A DNA stretch of 64,000 bases from Globodera rostochiensis. Taxonomy: Eukaryota > Nematoda > Chromadorea > Rhabditida > Heteroderidae. The position numbers and the translations under genes are program-made. Numbering within the stretch: the first letter of the stretch is position 1; every line of letters starts with the position of its first letter. Shown here piece by piece: positions 35,839 through 48,187 of this stretch. A model generated the notes under the pieces. That model worked only from the letters and a program-made list of their open reading frames with translations. It was not told where the DNA came from and searched no databases. The stretch lies in NCBI GenBank assembly GCA_018350325.1, contig JAEVLN010000015.1:1384008-1448007 (forward strand). Reading direction: 5' to 3'.

Positions 35839-38800
35839 TTAATTCTCCCGTTTGCCGTCATTCTCTTTCGATCGGCTAACTGGAAAGCAGTTTGGCATGT
35901 CGACTAAACATGGCTTTTACCTCCTCTACTGCGGACGGACGGTCGACTCCGCTTGATGGGAGTGGCGGTCGGCGGTGTTATGCCATCTTCCGCTGGTCTC
36001 CGGGGCGAATGGACCGTGGAGGACGACGACGGCCGATCGGAGGCTGGGGAAAATGAATGTGAAAGATTGGAGGGAATCAAAATGGCGTCTTTTCCGGTCC
36101 CCAAAAGTGTGTCTCTCCGGTCGCTAGTGATCTTTGATTTGATCACCAAAGCAACTCACCCGGAGCTGTTACTGCTTTTCTCGCCGCCGACGCACTGCTC
36201 GTCCCATTCATTTTTGGCGGTGCTTGACTTTTCTGAAATCAATGAGGAACGATCAATGACGAGTTTTATGATTTTTCCCGCTCACGCAATTTAAATTGAA
36301 ATATCACACTTAAAATAAGCCACAAAAAAATTCATACCGTTGTTGCTCTGGTGTCCGCGAATTCATTCGGCTCCCACACCTTCACATTCCGCTTGGTCAA
36401 TTGCACCAAGTAACTGGCTGCGAGAAGGTTCAGGTCGTTCCGTTTGCCCTTGAATTTTATTTCAAAATAATTTAATTCGATTAATTTAAAGATGTCAGGG
36501 ATAGGCATTCCGGTTTTCTTCGGACCCTAATCCTATTTTACCAAATTAAAAATGCTATTTTACCTTTTCATTATCTCTCACCGCCGTCACATGCTTCTCA
36601 ATTGACATGGTATTGGTGCGCAAAATTGGAAAATTTGGAAGAATCTGCAAATTTTGAATAAAGACGGTAATTTTAAAGTCGCACTTTTGTCATCAATGTC
36701 AGCGCATTTCGGATCAGCACGTAATTGTTTTGTTGGAGCATAAAGCCGAGCGACCGGTTTAGTCGCAATTGCCATTTGTAACAGATGGAACGGAAATAAT
36801 CGTAGGTGAACTGTTCGCGAGGGTGGGGGAGGGTAAATTCCACCGTTTGATTTGTTAACATTTACTTCGTCCGCTGTGGCAGTCTCATCCCGGTCCTTTT
36901 TTCGGATTTTGGTAACACATCCTGGATAGCCTTCGCATTCCTAAGGAAAAAACAATTAAAACTAAAATATTTTCAATAAATAAATAATATTTGACGCTTT
37001 GTCCTATTTTGTTTTCACTCGCCTCGTTGAAAATCGCCTTGCTCGAATGCCACCGCAAAGTCATGTCCAACAGCATGGAACAGTAACGGCCAAAACAGTG
37101 CGTTTCGCGTTCAGAAAAGCCCGCCAGAATGGAAGTGATGTCATTGAAAATCTTTTAAATATTTTATTTAAAAAACACGATCAATTTTCTTCCGAGCACT
37201 TTGTCCATGAAAACGATGGTCTGGAAGTAGCCCGTTTTGATTGTGTGCAACGTCTCCACCAATTTGGCGCAGTACACCGCCTCAACCTCCGAACAGATCA
37301 CACGGGGCAGCACACAGCTTTGCAGGAAACGTAGCATTTGACTCGTCCGATCTTCAATTTTTGAAATTTGTCAACAATCAATGACTTCAGCCCTTACTCG
37401 GTGCCGAGGCAAAGAATGTGTCCTTCTCAGCGACTAGAATCTCTTTGATCCGTTTGACGTGTTCAGTTTGACTGAATGTATCGTTTTTGGTGGGTAATGA
37501 ATGAGCAACAAATGTTCTTTTTAATTGCCAACCGTCGCATTTCGTCGCTTAGTTTCTGCTCCAATCCCTTCAGCCTCTCCTCGTCCTTCGCTGTGCGTCG
37601 CGTTGCCCCACGAACGGAAGACGTCTTTTTAAAATAAAAACTATTTTCAACTGTTTAACAAAATTTAAGAATAAATAGAATTGGATGGTCTGAAGACCCA
37701 AAACCCTTACAGAAAAGTAAATTAATTATTTGCTCGCCCACTTCGTTGTTCGTTTGTAGATCGGTCATTTCCTTGCGACATTTGTCTATGCCACGTTCGT
37801 AAGCGGTGAGCGGGGCCAAAAGATCGTTGACGGACAGCAGCCAAAAAATGGTGTGCATTCTGGGACATTGGGAAAGCGACCGATCAGATCACTTCGATTT
37901 TTGGAATAGATCAATCGAAAACACACCTAGAAGTCATGTCAAGCCAATACGCTTCCGGAAACACCGGCATCAGCTCCTCCTCCAAGGCGTTCAGTGTGCT
38001 GGTGAACGCGTCCTTGTACAGAGAAGACTGGAAATTGGTGAATTTATTAACTTTGTGTATCAACAAAACCTCCAACTGACCTTTTGCGGCCCGTCCAATT
38101 TCGCTTTGCCGTTCTCCTTCCCATTCTTTTTTGCAAGTTCATAGGCCATCTGTGAAGGGGCGGGAGGAGGACATTTTCAAACAAACAAAAGTTTGAAATG
38201 CCTCAATTTTGTGCATGTAAATTGGTCGTGTCAGACAGAGAGCAGCTTCAATAGGCAAATGGAATTCGCTGGTCAAAATGGAGGCGGACGGCATTCGTCG
38301 AGCGTACTCTTCGGGTTTGAGGTTGGTTCGCAAAAAGTCAAAAAATTGCACGAAAGTTTCTTGGCACTAAAATATGCGAAAATATTTAAAAGGTATGTGA
38401 AAAAGATTTTGAAAAGGTAGTTTCGCCAACCAAAACTTTCTAAATTTATTGTTTGATAATTCATTCTCAAAATGCCTCCGACGCACATGATCCAACATTT
38501 GTGTGGTCAGCTTTAGAGGGTACTGCTTGGAGTCGCGATAAATGATGAACTGTTTCTGTTGGCCGATGAGGATACATAACGACTCGAAAAGCTCGTTGCG
38601 CAACAAAGCCTCCCGCAAACGGTTGATGGAGCGACGGTTCAGTTTGGTCATTTGCAGGTAGCCGGCCTGAACACAGCAAAAGATATGAAGGGAAACAAAA
38701 ATCGTGGTTAACTGACCTCTCCGCGCAGTGTGTCCCCACCGCACAACGCCTCCAAATGTTCCTGCGTCAGGTCGGTGTTGGACTCAACGCCCGAAATGCC

Positions 38801-41800
38801 CGTCACAATTTCACGCAGTACAATGAGATCCAAACTGAATGATTCGGGGCAATTATTGTAATCAAAAAATAAAATGTGCCTTTGGGTGTCTTTCAGCTGA
38901 TTGGCAATATATTGGAGAATGCCGGTGAAGTCGATATTATAACGCTTGAAAATGGCGGCCGCAAAATTGGCCAACGATTGAAGCCAACCGCTGAAGGAAA
39001 TGTCGGAGATTTTAAATTCTTGCTTTTCGGGAGCCGCCAAATTCTCGATCAGACAATCTTGGGCAAAAACGTAACATCGACGACGAATAATGGCAAATAA
39101 AACTCACAGGAGAGCACGTCAAATTCCAGGGAGGAGAGAAAGCGAATGGACTCCTGACGAAGAAAAGTTTTGATTTTTTCTATTTAATTCATAATTTATT
39201 GTCAGAATAAAACTGCTCCGTTTTATGAGTTTTGACTGTGTTACAGCGACAACACCGGAGAGTAGTTATCGCGTTTCAATTAACATTTAAAAGCAAAAAT
39301 CAAAAAAATGTACCACAACAGGTCCGATGAAGTTCTGGAAGTCTTGCACCTTGGCGACCAGATAGTCCAGTGGGATGGTCGGATAGGTGTGGCACAACCT
39401 GGAAAGCACAAAAATCGACCAAATTCTTCTTCAAACTGTGTTCAACTAACTTTCCCAGTTGTCTTCCCATAACTTTGGCGGTATCTTTGCTGAGGCGTCT
39501 AAATTTTAGTAAAATTGCATTTTTAAGTTTCGCCAATTTGGAGTTAAGTCGCCAGAATTTCGCTCACTTCATAATGTAACGGGTCATGCCAAACACTTTG
39601 CCCTTTTGAATGCTTAGGTCCCAACAACGTTCCGTGTGCACTGTCCGCCATCGATGGTAAATGCTAAAATTTCTGTTATTTTTTTAATCAAACAATTTCA
39701 ACAACCGATAGCGATCCATGTAGGAAAATCGGCTCAAAATTTGCCAAAGCTCCTCACAATAGGCAAAATTGGACTCCAAAAGAGAGGCGGCTGGAACCAA
39801 CACGGCGTCGCAAAGGCTCATGATGGTTTTGTGCACTATAGTATAATAAAAAGAAATTACTTAAACGTCTAAATAATTCTATTTTAGTAAAAGAGAATGG
39901 ATCGCTCAAGAATTTCTAATAATATTTTTCAGTTGAAAAATATGGACAGACCTTTCGTCTCATTGATCACCGGTTTCAGAGCTTCCTCATCACTGTAATA
40001 AGTGTTTAGCAGTCTGATCAGCTTGATGGCCACTTCGTGTCGGGCCCCGATGTACGGGCCAAGTTTGAAAGCAATCGGACACACATCATCAAAAAGCGAT
40101 TGCCAATCGGAGACCTGGACAATGGATGGACTCGTTAGTTTCAAGAATTCTCTGAATCTATTAGTCAAAAACACAAGTCCTGCCTGTTTTGGGTGGCACG
40201 TGAACCGTTCCCAACTGTCCTTCATCCGAATGCCCGTCGACGAGTTGGCCAAGCACTCGTAGTTCGAAGATGCTTTTCTAAAATAGTTGCTGTTGCAAAA
40301 GGATGTCCATAAAGATCAATGCGTACAGCCGGTAAAATGGCTCAATGCAAAAGCCGATAATGTTAGCGAGCGCCATTGCAATTCGCGGACTGCAAAAAAA
40401 AAAACATTATAGCGATTGGTTTTGATCGAGAATTAAAATTTTTATTATTTTTAATTGATTCCACAATCGTGGGTTGGACGAACTAATGCTAAATGCAAAA
40501 TTTGTAATCCAATGCAAATCGAACCAAACACCGAAAGGAAATCCCTCGGGCAAAAGTTCCAAAAGCTTCTGCGCCATTGCCAAATCGCCATGTTCCAAAA
40601 GTGCACACAGCAACCCGAGCTTCTGATTCTTGTGGAGAACACTCTAAAAGCAGAACAGCAACTTTTGCCCTATTCAATTCCCTCTTTTAATTGTTGCTCA
40701 CATCATCAAAACGCGTGCCGGCCAATTTGCGGTCTTCGTTCAGTTGGCATTGCGTTGCGGCGGAAAAGGAAATTGCCGGCGTTGCCGATGGTTGGTCCAT
40801 TGAAGAATCATTTGCCGCGTTCAAAATGGAAGCGATTGGAAAGCTTTCGGTGGCACTTGCCAAAAGACCGGCCTAAAATTCAAGAAAAGGGGAATAAAAT
40901 TGTTGAAGATTTCGTTGTAATAAAATGGGAATCAAGAGAGGCAACCGCCAGCCGGTCCTGTAGTGTAGTGGTGATCACATTGGACTTTGAATCCAATAAC
41001 CCCGGTTCGAATCCGGGCAGGACCTAGCTTTTTTGTTTTATTTTCTTTGCCCACCGCCGAAACAATTGGAGTTCAAAACCAATCAATCAATATATATCAG
41101 AAAATCATTTAATTTTTTGAAAGTTCAAAAAGCAAATTCAAATATTAAAAATTATGAAAAATGACTTTGTAGTAAAAAAACAATATAAAATGAAAACCAT
41201 TACCACATTGGACGAAATTGTTTCTGCCCGGTTGGAGCGCAATTTGACGAGATCTGTCAGCGATTTGTACTCCTCCATCAGCTCCTTACGGGTTGGAGAG
41301 ATCTTAGGAAAATTATTTAACTGCAACAATTGAAGAAGTGTAAATAAAACATCTACACATAAATGTAATTTTAAGTCAAGTTTTTACAAAATGGTCACTA
41401 AATATGTCCTTCCCCCACCCCACCAGTGTGAAGAGCATCGGAATGTCCACGAGGCCCTCTTGCGCCAAATGTGAGACCACCCGGTACAACGACATTGGAG
41501 TGTGCTCATTCCGCTAACAAAACAAAGGTATTATTTTACATTGATTCTGTTTTTAAAAAAAGGTTGAAAAAATCACTTGACAAAACAAAAATTTGAGCAG
41601 AAGAATGTTGCGCAAGTCGCCTTTGTCCATTTTGAATTCTTTAATCAATCGGATGAATTGCGGTGCATTGTTCGGCGGAGACTGTTCAAAACACTCCAAC
41701 ACAATGTCCACAACGCGGTTCGGGTCCAAATTGAATTGGCCTAAATTTGAAAATTCAAACACATCCTCACATCACCATTTTTGCAAACAAACACTCACCG

Positions 41801-42514
41801 ATCAGACCCTCCACCGTGAGAATGAGCTGCTCAGTGCCTTCTCCCGAGAACACCACCGACGACTGAAAGAGTTCGGCAATCAGTTTGGCGTAGCCTTCGC
41901 TCTCTTCCCGCAACAGGTTGAACTTCAGTTGTTTGTAGAACATGCGCGTCTTGCTCTTCACCATCTTTGACTTTGTCTGCTGCTCATCCGCGCCCAATGC
42001 GTTCAACTCCAAAGTGAGCACATCGGTTGGGAGAAGCTGAATGGGGGTCGGAGATGATAAGAATTTCGGAACCGGCAATACGACCCAACAAAGAAAGCAT
42101 TAAGGAGAGCAATGATACAACAGTTTTTACTAAAGCCTTATTTTGATTATAATGGCAAACAGAAGTTGATAAAGCCCCCAAACCTCCGATGCCACCGACG
42201 ACAGAAAGGCGTGAACTTCGTCCGCCCTCTCCGATTTGCGCGCTCTCTCCTCATCAAACTCCAATTGGAGCGCGACGAGCACATCAAACAGCAACGAAGC
42301 ATTGGCAGGCTTTGCCTGCTAAATTCGTCCAATTTTAACCATCACACACCAAAACCCCAAATTTTACCAAAATCGCTTTTAAATGTTTGACACTGTCCTC
42401 GGCCGATGTCTTTTTGGCCAAAAAAGCCCGACAATGTGCCAACAATTGTTGAACAATTTTGTCCTCATCATCCGGTGTCTGTGCATTTGAAGTCGTTGCA
42501 GACGGACTGTGCAT
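35839..42514 (-). CDS. thoc-2: THO complex subunit 2 (THOC2)
   Basis: Large scaffold of the THO/TREX complex that couples transcription to mRNP assembly and export and limits R-loops. The minus-strand start ([20 protein letters not shown]) follows TTTAATTTAG, a likely trans-splice site. Clear family blocks in order: [20 protein letters not shown] followed by KLIAELF (about 41940-41850), [18 protein letters not shown] (about 41740-41680), [19 protein letters not shown] (about 40080-40010), a block around [20 protein letters not shown] (about 39500-39430), [20 protein letters not shown] followed by [15 protein letters not shown] (about 39000-38890), [19 protein letters not shown] (about 38260-38200), [20 protein letters not shown] (about 37840-37770) and [15 protein letters not shown]. 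The C-terminus is short and Ser/Pro/Lys-rich ([18 protein letters not shown]), ending at 35839, shorter than the long basic tail of human THOC2. A tRNA gene lies antisense in one intron. Many small exons, not all delimited. Confidence 0.93.
40954..41025 (+). tRNA. tRNA-Gln (anticodon TTG)
   Basis: A complete cloverleaf of 72 bases. The acceptor stem pairs GGTCCTG with CAGGACC. The D-arm region is TAGTGTAGTGGTGATCAC, which holds the A box. The anticodon arm is TTGGA-CTTTGAA-TCCAA, so the loop gives anticodon TTG (Gln). The T-arm is CCCGG-TTCGAAT-CCGGG, with the B box GGTTCGAATCC. A run of six T follows from about 41029, the expected RNA polymerase III terminator. No intron is present. It lies within an intron of THOC2 on the opposite strand. 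Confidence 0.96.
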
Positions 42515-42744
42515 AACGTTAAACTAAATTAAATAAAAGAAGAACCGAACAAGCTAGCAAAATAATTAGGATTAAGTGGACATTTCATTTCCAATAGACA
42601 CAAAAAACGTTTACCATAGAAAAGCATTTTTATTTTATCAACAACAAATTCAAATAGTATTTAAATGTGCGGGGGGCCTTAACAAAGGATTCATCAAATA
42701 GAACGGAGCACTTCGACGTATTCTGAACGTTCAAATTGTTAGGT

Positions 42745-43945
42745 TTAGTTTTTCAATACCTTTAACAAACGTTCAAATCGAAGTTTCTCTTCAATGTTTC
42801 GGCTTTTGATGTGCTCCTCATGGTTATGGATGAAGTAAATGACACTTCCGTCGGCGTCCTCCATTTTCTTCCATTTGTTGCTCGGCAAGTTCGCATATGC
42901 AGCCAATTGGGCATCTGAAAGACATGGAAACGATGAATGGGGTGAATTTTTACGGGCGAGGGCTTTAAACAAAAAATCAACAAAAAATCAAAAAGTTAGC
43001 CCTATTGTTGCTGGACTCCACAATACCCCACCAACAAACCATCAATGCCGCCCAACAAATTGACCAATTGTTGCTTGTTAATACGTTGGAATGTCACGTT
43101 TATAACCTGGCAGGCATCTTAAGGGTGGAAAGATTTACCATTTTCAATTCAAAATGGGAAGAAAACACAGACAATTTCGTGTTGCCTCCTTGAAGCTGGT
43201 GATGGAGTCGACCATTTGTCGCACTTCTTCAGGTCTTTGATGAAAAAAGCAATGAATTCGTAATATTTAGAGAAATAAAAAAAGAAAACTTTTTGAATGG
43301 TTCATCAGGCGCCTCCCGGGGTTTATAACGTCCATCGACGAGACGCCAAAAGAGAAAGAAATTGCACGACTCCAACAGAGCACCAACCATGCAGACCCGT
43401 CGCAATTCCTGTAGCATTTAACGACAATAATATGCTCACAATTGTTTTTCCAATTCGATTTCGCACTAAACTGACCGGTGTGTTCACTTTGTTGGCGTCC
43501 ACCAAATATTTGGCCAGCGCAAAATCGTTGCGCGGAAAATTGGTCATCGTTTTCAACAGCACCAGACACACATACTTCTCGTTGTAAAGGAACGGGTTGA
43601 GCTGTTCACGGAAGTGATGCTACTTTAAATACACTCAGACGGGAAACTACACCTGATACAGCTTCAGCAAGGTCATCATAATGTCCTTGTCGTACTTAGT
43701 CTCTGTTTTTGTAGAAAATCCTCAAAATTCAAAAAACTGACCAATCACCAACCTTTGATCATCAAGTCCACCGCTCGTTCCAGCGCTGGCGCATTGTTGG
43801 GGTTGTACCGGTTGACGCCTAAAAGAAAAAGCGGTTGAAAGTCAACTTCGACAAGAACAACCCCACCACGAATGTCAATGATCTTCTTCAGCTCCTCAAA
43901 TGTACCAATTGCTTTAGCGCGTTTCTTCAGCTCCTCCATGGACAT
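42745..43945 (-). CDS. eif-3.K: Translation initiation factor eIF3 subunit K
   Basis: Small non-core subunit of eIF3 that pairs with eIF3l. The minus-strand start MSMEELKKRAKAIGTFEELK lies downstream of a GTTTTCAG acceptor. Following exons give GVNRYNPNNAPALERAVDLM (compare GIDRYNPENL in human eIF3k), KLYQ-like and YVCLVLLKTMTNFPRNDFAL followed by AKYLVDANKVNTP, ESCNFFLFWRLVDGRYKPRE, RPEEVRQMVDSITSFKEATR, and the winged-helix end LSDAQLAAYANLPSNKWKKM with SVIYFIHNHEEHIKSRNIEE followed by KLRFERLLKVL. The HAM plus winged-helix layout and length fit the family. It lies 155 bases after the C2H2 gene and 228 bases before thoc-2, all on the same strand, so it is probably the middle gene of an operon. 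Confidence 0.93.
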
Positions 43946-44099
43946 ATTACGGCACACGACTCCGATTTAAATGCTGAAAACATCAAAGTGAAAAATATGG
44001 AAAACGGCTTGAATAAAAAGACAAATGGATGGAATAGCCAAGAATCATTAAAATAGAACAAAGAAAATGCAAATTTTTTTCAAAATGAGTTTCATTCTT

Positions 44100-46006
44100 T
44101 TACTGATAGGCGTAATCATCGTCAGAGTCGTCGACTTCAGCTTCAGAAGCATCATCGCTTTGCATGGCGACGCCTTCTTTCGCAATTGACTCAACTAAAA
44201 AAAGTGTTATAAAAGCCCAAACTTAACAAAGAATACATTAGCTAACAGCCCCTTACCTTTGATAGTGCCGTCTCTACGAATAAATGTGCCGTTGTTTTTC
44301 CTTTGCCGTTGCTGCGCGATTGCCCTAATTGGCATGTGCCGGTTGTGCACGTGTCTCTCCAAGTTACGCTTTGTGGTGCACTCAAATTTGATTTGTTTTC
44401 ATTGAAAAATATTTATTTAAAAAAAAGAAAAACACTGATAAACAACAAAAAAAACTGTCTTTCGCATCAAAAATAGTCAAAATATTTCAAAAATTTAAGG
44501 TCACTCAATTCAACAACTCACGGCATATTCACAGAATGTGCAAGGGTACGGCTTCTCGCCCGTATGTGAACGATGGTGCACTCTCCGAGCAGAAGATGTG
44601 CTAAAATTGAGAGCAAAAATTTTATATTTAAAAAGGAAAAATATTCGAATTACTCACCGAAATCTCTTCAAACAAAAAGCACATGGAAAGGGCAGTTCGC
44701 CGGTGTGAATGCGATAATGCACTTGCAAATTGTGACGGAACAAACTTTTGCCGCACACCGGACATTCCACCTTCTCCGAAAGGGCGGAATTTGCTACAAA
44801 AAATGAAAGTTTGGGGGGGGGGGGTAAAGTCCAATAACAAATCCCAAAAGAAAGAAACCTTCGTCGGCGGACACACTTTCGGTGGTCTCTTTTGAGTCCG
44901 CCGTTTTTTTGGACTTTCCGACAAAAGAATTTGCTTTTGAATTCACTTCACTTTCCAACGCAACAAACAATGAAATGGCGCCTGAAACAAACAAAATGCA
45001 CAACAAATTTAAATCTTTTTTTTTAAATTTAATTTGTTTTTTTTCTACCCGATTTACTCCTCAACAGCGCCGGCTCTCCGTCGAAATGAAGCTCGTCTAT
45101 TTACAGCATTTTGTTGTTGGAAGTGAAAGAATTTGAATTAAACTGCTCACCCCCAACAGCTGCCACGTGATAAGGCTGAACCATTGGTTTTGAGCCCTCA
45201 AAAGGAGAAATTACATGCCTAAAAAATTATTTTGTTAATACAATAATGTCAGCAAACAAAATAAAGAATTGTAAAAATTAATCAATTCACCTCTCCGTGA
45301 GCTGTTTCTGTTGTCGATGTTCCCTCTCCACCGCGTTCACCCAACAGGGCTCGAAATGTGCATGGAATTGGTCCAAGTTGTCAAAGCGTCGTCGGCACTC
45401 GGGACACGTCCAATTCGGACGACGGGCATTGCTCGTCAATGGCACGGCTTGTTGTGCCGGATGTTCAGCAGAATAAGGCCACAAATTGCAAGAAGAAGAT
45501 GCAAGTTGGGAACAATTGGAGGAAAATGTTTTCTAAACAAAAAAAAAATGTAAAAACCACAGACGACAAAATACAACACATAAAAAAGCGGAATAAAAAG
45601 TGATATGTACCTCTCCAGGGTATAAAGTTTCATGCCCAATTTGAACGCTCGAACGCCGCAGGGGATGATCCAAAACTTAAGGGGAAAGTGAACCGATCGA
45701 TTAGAAATGTTTTTTAGAATGAAATCCCTCTCTAACCAATCTGACAAAAAGTGTTTGTACTCGAATTCTCCCACTACCCATTGCTATTGGTGGGTCGTAG
45801 ACGGGCAGCAGTTCCTGTTGAACTTGCTCAGCCGACGCTTCTGCCGCCATACAATCGATGGCAGCAAATTGTTGTTGCTCAACGGCAGAATTGTGATGGA
45901 AAGTAGTTGAGGAAGGTGAAGGCATGGACAGTGGGTGAACGCAACAAACATCGCAGTCCATGGAGGAGCAATCGTAGTAAGAAGCTTCAACGTCCAACAA
46001 TTCCAT
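44100..46006 (-). CDS. C2H2 zinc-finger protein
   Basis: Predicted nuclear DNA-binding protein. The N-terminus ([20 protein letters not shown]) and a Ser/Gln-rich segment precede a lone finger [21 protein letters not shown] (about 45420-45350) of C2HC spacing. After an acidic linker comes a block of three consecutive fingers: [40 protein letters not shown] followed by H, and [20 protein letters not shown] followed by H, joined by TGELPF and TGEKPY linkers typical of tandem DNA-binding fingers. The C-terminus is acidic and ends [10 protein letters not shown] cannot assign an orthologue. Its start lies 62 bases from a large foldback repeat that would occupy its promoter. Confidence 0.88.
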
Positions 46007-46067
46007 GTTTAAGGGAGCAAATCTAAAAAGAACATTTTTAAAAACAAACAATTAATTAAATGTTTGA

Positions 46068-46893
46068 ATATTGTGAAGTATAGCGGCTTTTTTGTTCCTG
46101 AACCAATTTCGACAAATGATATGTCGTTGAATAGGTCTCGAGGAGACAAATCGATCTAGGCATGGGAGAAGTGCATCCGACTTCTAGGAGCCGAGTTACA
46201 GACCCGGGACTGAAGTGTCTTTTGACTGGGGACTCAGTCGTCCACTGATTAAAAAAAGGGAAAATCGCTCATATAGCTTTCAAAATTACGAATTCGTTAA
46301 TAGAAACTAAAAATTGAGAATCTAAAACGGGTTTTGAACCGGTTTAAAACTTAGAAAATTTAAGCAAAAATGAACACTTCAGTGCCATTACTGAATGGTA
46401 CTTTGGGCGCATGGGGAAGTCAAAAGGTGTGTATGTGTCGCGTTAGGCTTAGGTTCGGGGGCGCGTTAGGCTTAGGCTTTAGGCTTAGCCTTCTCCGTCG
46501 GGGGTGCGTGCACAGTTGGCTTTTGTTTGCAGTTGTCTGCGGAGAAAGGGGGTTCATTTTTACTTTTGGTACTGAAGTGTCTCCATTTTACAATTTTTTC
46601 CTTAATTTTAGGTTTAAACCGGTTCAAAACCCGTTTTAGATTCTCAATTTTTAGTTTCTATTAACGAATTCGTAATTTTGAAAGCTATATGAGCGATTTT
46701 CCCTTTTTTTAATCAGTGGACGACTGAGTCCCCAGTCAAAAGACACTTCAGTCCCGGGTCTGTAACTCGGCTCCTAGAAGTCGGATGCACTTCTCCCATG
46801 CCTATATCGATTTGTCTCCTCGAGACCTATTCAACGACATATCATTTGTCGAAATTGGTTCAGGAACAAAAAAGCCGCTATACTTCACAATAT
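46068..46893. mobile_element. Foldback element with near-identical 281-base arms
   Basis: The arm 46068-46348 is almost perfectly inverted at 46612-46893; for instance GTCTCGAGGAGACAAATCGAT on the left answers ATCGATTTGTCTCCTCGAGAC on the right, and only a few mismatches are visible. The loop of about 263 bases holds several TTAGGC-type telomeric hexamers (46443-46490) and a smaller nested inverted pair, ACACTTCAGT near 46375 and ACTGAAGTGT near 46571. No transposase frame is present. I found no convincing target duplication; the flanks share only a few bases. Confidence 0.85.
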
Positions 46894-47815
46894 CCCCAAA
46901 ACTTCACAATATCCCCAAAAGCGGCAAAATCAAATTTGCGGATCCTGTTGCAGGATTGGAATACAAAATTTTTTGCAGGATCGGATCCTGCAGGATTAAT
47001 CCTGCAAATCCTGCAATCCTGCTAATCCTGCATTTAGAATTTGCAGGATCCTGCGCAGGATTGCAGGATTGAGTCAAAATTTTTCAAAAATCAATTTTGG
47101 ATGTTTTTCCGTTTTATTGCATTTTTGTTAGGCAATTTTTGCGCAACGATTTTAAGGGTGGTCGGCGGTGCCGATAGGCGCCGCCGAGAAAATTTTGAAT
47201 TTTGACTAGATTGTTAGGAGATTTTCAACCAAAATTAAAAAAATCGGCCTTTTTTGATGTTTTTTTAGGAATGGGAGGGGTCGGCGGTGCCGATAGGCAC
47301 CGCCGGAGAAAATTTTTGGGAATTTTAATGAATCTTGTTAAGAAAAGTGTAAAGTGCAAAACAATAGAGTCCCTTATGGTTTTTTTTAATTTCGGGGGGA
47401 AGGGCATGCCCCCCCCCCTGGCTACGTGCAGTGGGTCGGGGGTGAAAAAAATGTTATCAATAAAATTTTTTCATATAATTTCAGCAATGTCTTCAGTGGG
47501 AAAGCATAAAATATAATTAATTTTTTAAATCCATTTATCATCTTCAAACACCTTAAGAGTAATGGCGATTTGTAATTTGTGAAAAAAAAATTGTGGGTGT
47601 TCATCATGTTTGTCTTGATTTTACAAAATCAGAAATATTTTTATTATTTTTAGAAATTGTTTCCTCCGCTATAGATACTCACTGAAAGTTCTAAAAAATA
47701 ATTTAGATGGTCGGGGGTTTGAACCCCAACCAAAACCTTTAGCACCCATAGCATTAACCACTACACCACAACATTATTGGATGTAAAATGGCATTATCCT
47801 TTACTAAATTTAATA
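46894..47815. repeat. Dense repeat block: GCAGGATCC array, hairpin repeats, MITE remnant
   Basis: From 46925 to 47068 the motif GCAGGAT/ATCCTGC recurs many times in both orientations. Two GC-rich hairpins of the form CGGCGGTGCC-GATA-GGCRCCGCCG lie at 47163-47186 and 47282-47305 in related contexts (followed by GAGAAAATTTT). CCCCCCCCCTGGCTACG at 47409-47427 is the terminal sequence of the MITE type found in the ARS2 intron. No gene is supported. Confidence 0.75.
47709..47769 (-). repeat. tRNA-derived SINE-like unit
   Basis: Read on the minus strand, TGGTGTAGTGGTTAATGCT matches an RNA polymerase III A box and GGTTCAAACCC a B box, at tRNA-like spacing. The acceptor and anticodon stems do not pair as a functional tRNA. 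This marks a tRNA-derived repeat rather than a tRNA gene. Confidence 0.6.
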
Positions 47816-48001
47816 CTTGCAGGATCCGCAGTCAAATTTGCGGATCCTGTTGCAGGATTGGAATTCAAAATTGTTTGCAGGACCGGATCCTGCAGGATTA
47901 ATCCTGCAAATCCTGCAATCCTGCAAAAGCCCAAAAAGTGCAGGATTGCGGACCGGATCCTGCAAAATCCTGCGCAGGATCCGGTCCTGCGCCGCACTCT
48001 A
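47816..48001. repeat. Second GCAGGATCC array
   Basis: Closely repeats 46925-47068: both begin AATTTGCGGATCCTGTTGCA and continue with GGATTGGAAT and CCTGCAGGATTAATCCTGCA. It ends GCGCCGCACTCTA, whose reverse complement starts TAGAGTG, a plausible hAT-type terminus, but I could not find a matching left end. Confidence 0.7.
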
Positions 48002-48187
48002 ATTCAAATCACATTTTTTGCTTATTTGCATCAAAATAAATTTGGGTGGGTAAAAAAATTATTTTCAAAAAGTTCAATTAAATCTGATTGAAACGGATCA
48101 GAATTAACTGAAAATCAGAAAATGGAGATATTCAAATCACATTTTTTGCTTATTTGCATCAAAATAAAGCAGTACCTCACTTCAAAG

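Noticed and set aside
46370..46639. 89-codon open frame in the foldback loop
   Set aside because: It translates telomere-like and GC-rich repeats and is best explained as repeat DNA.
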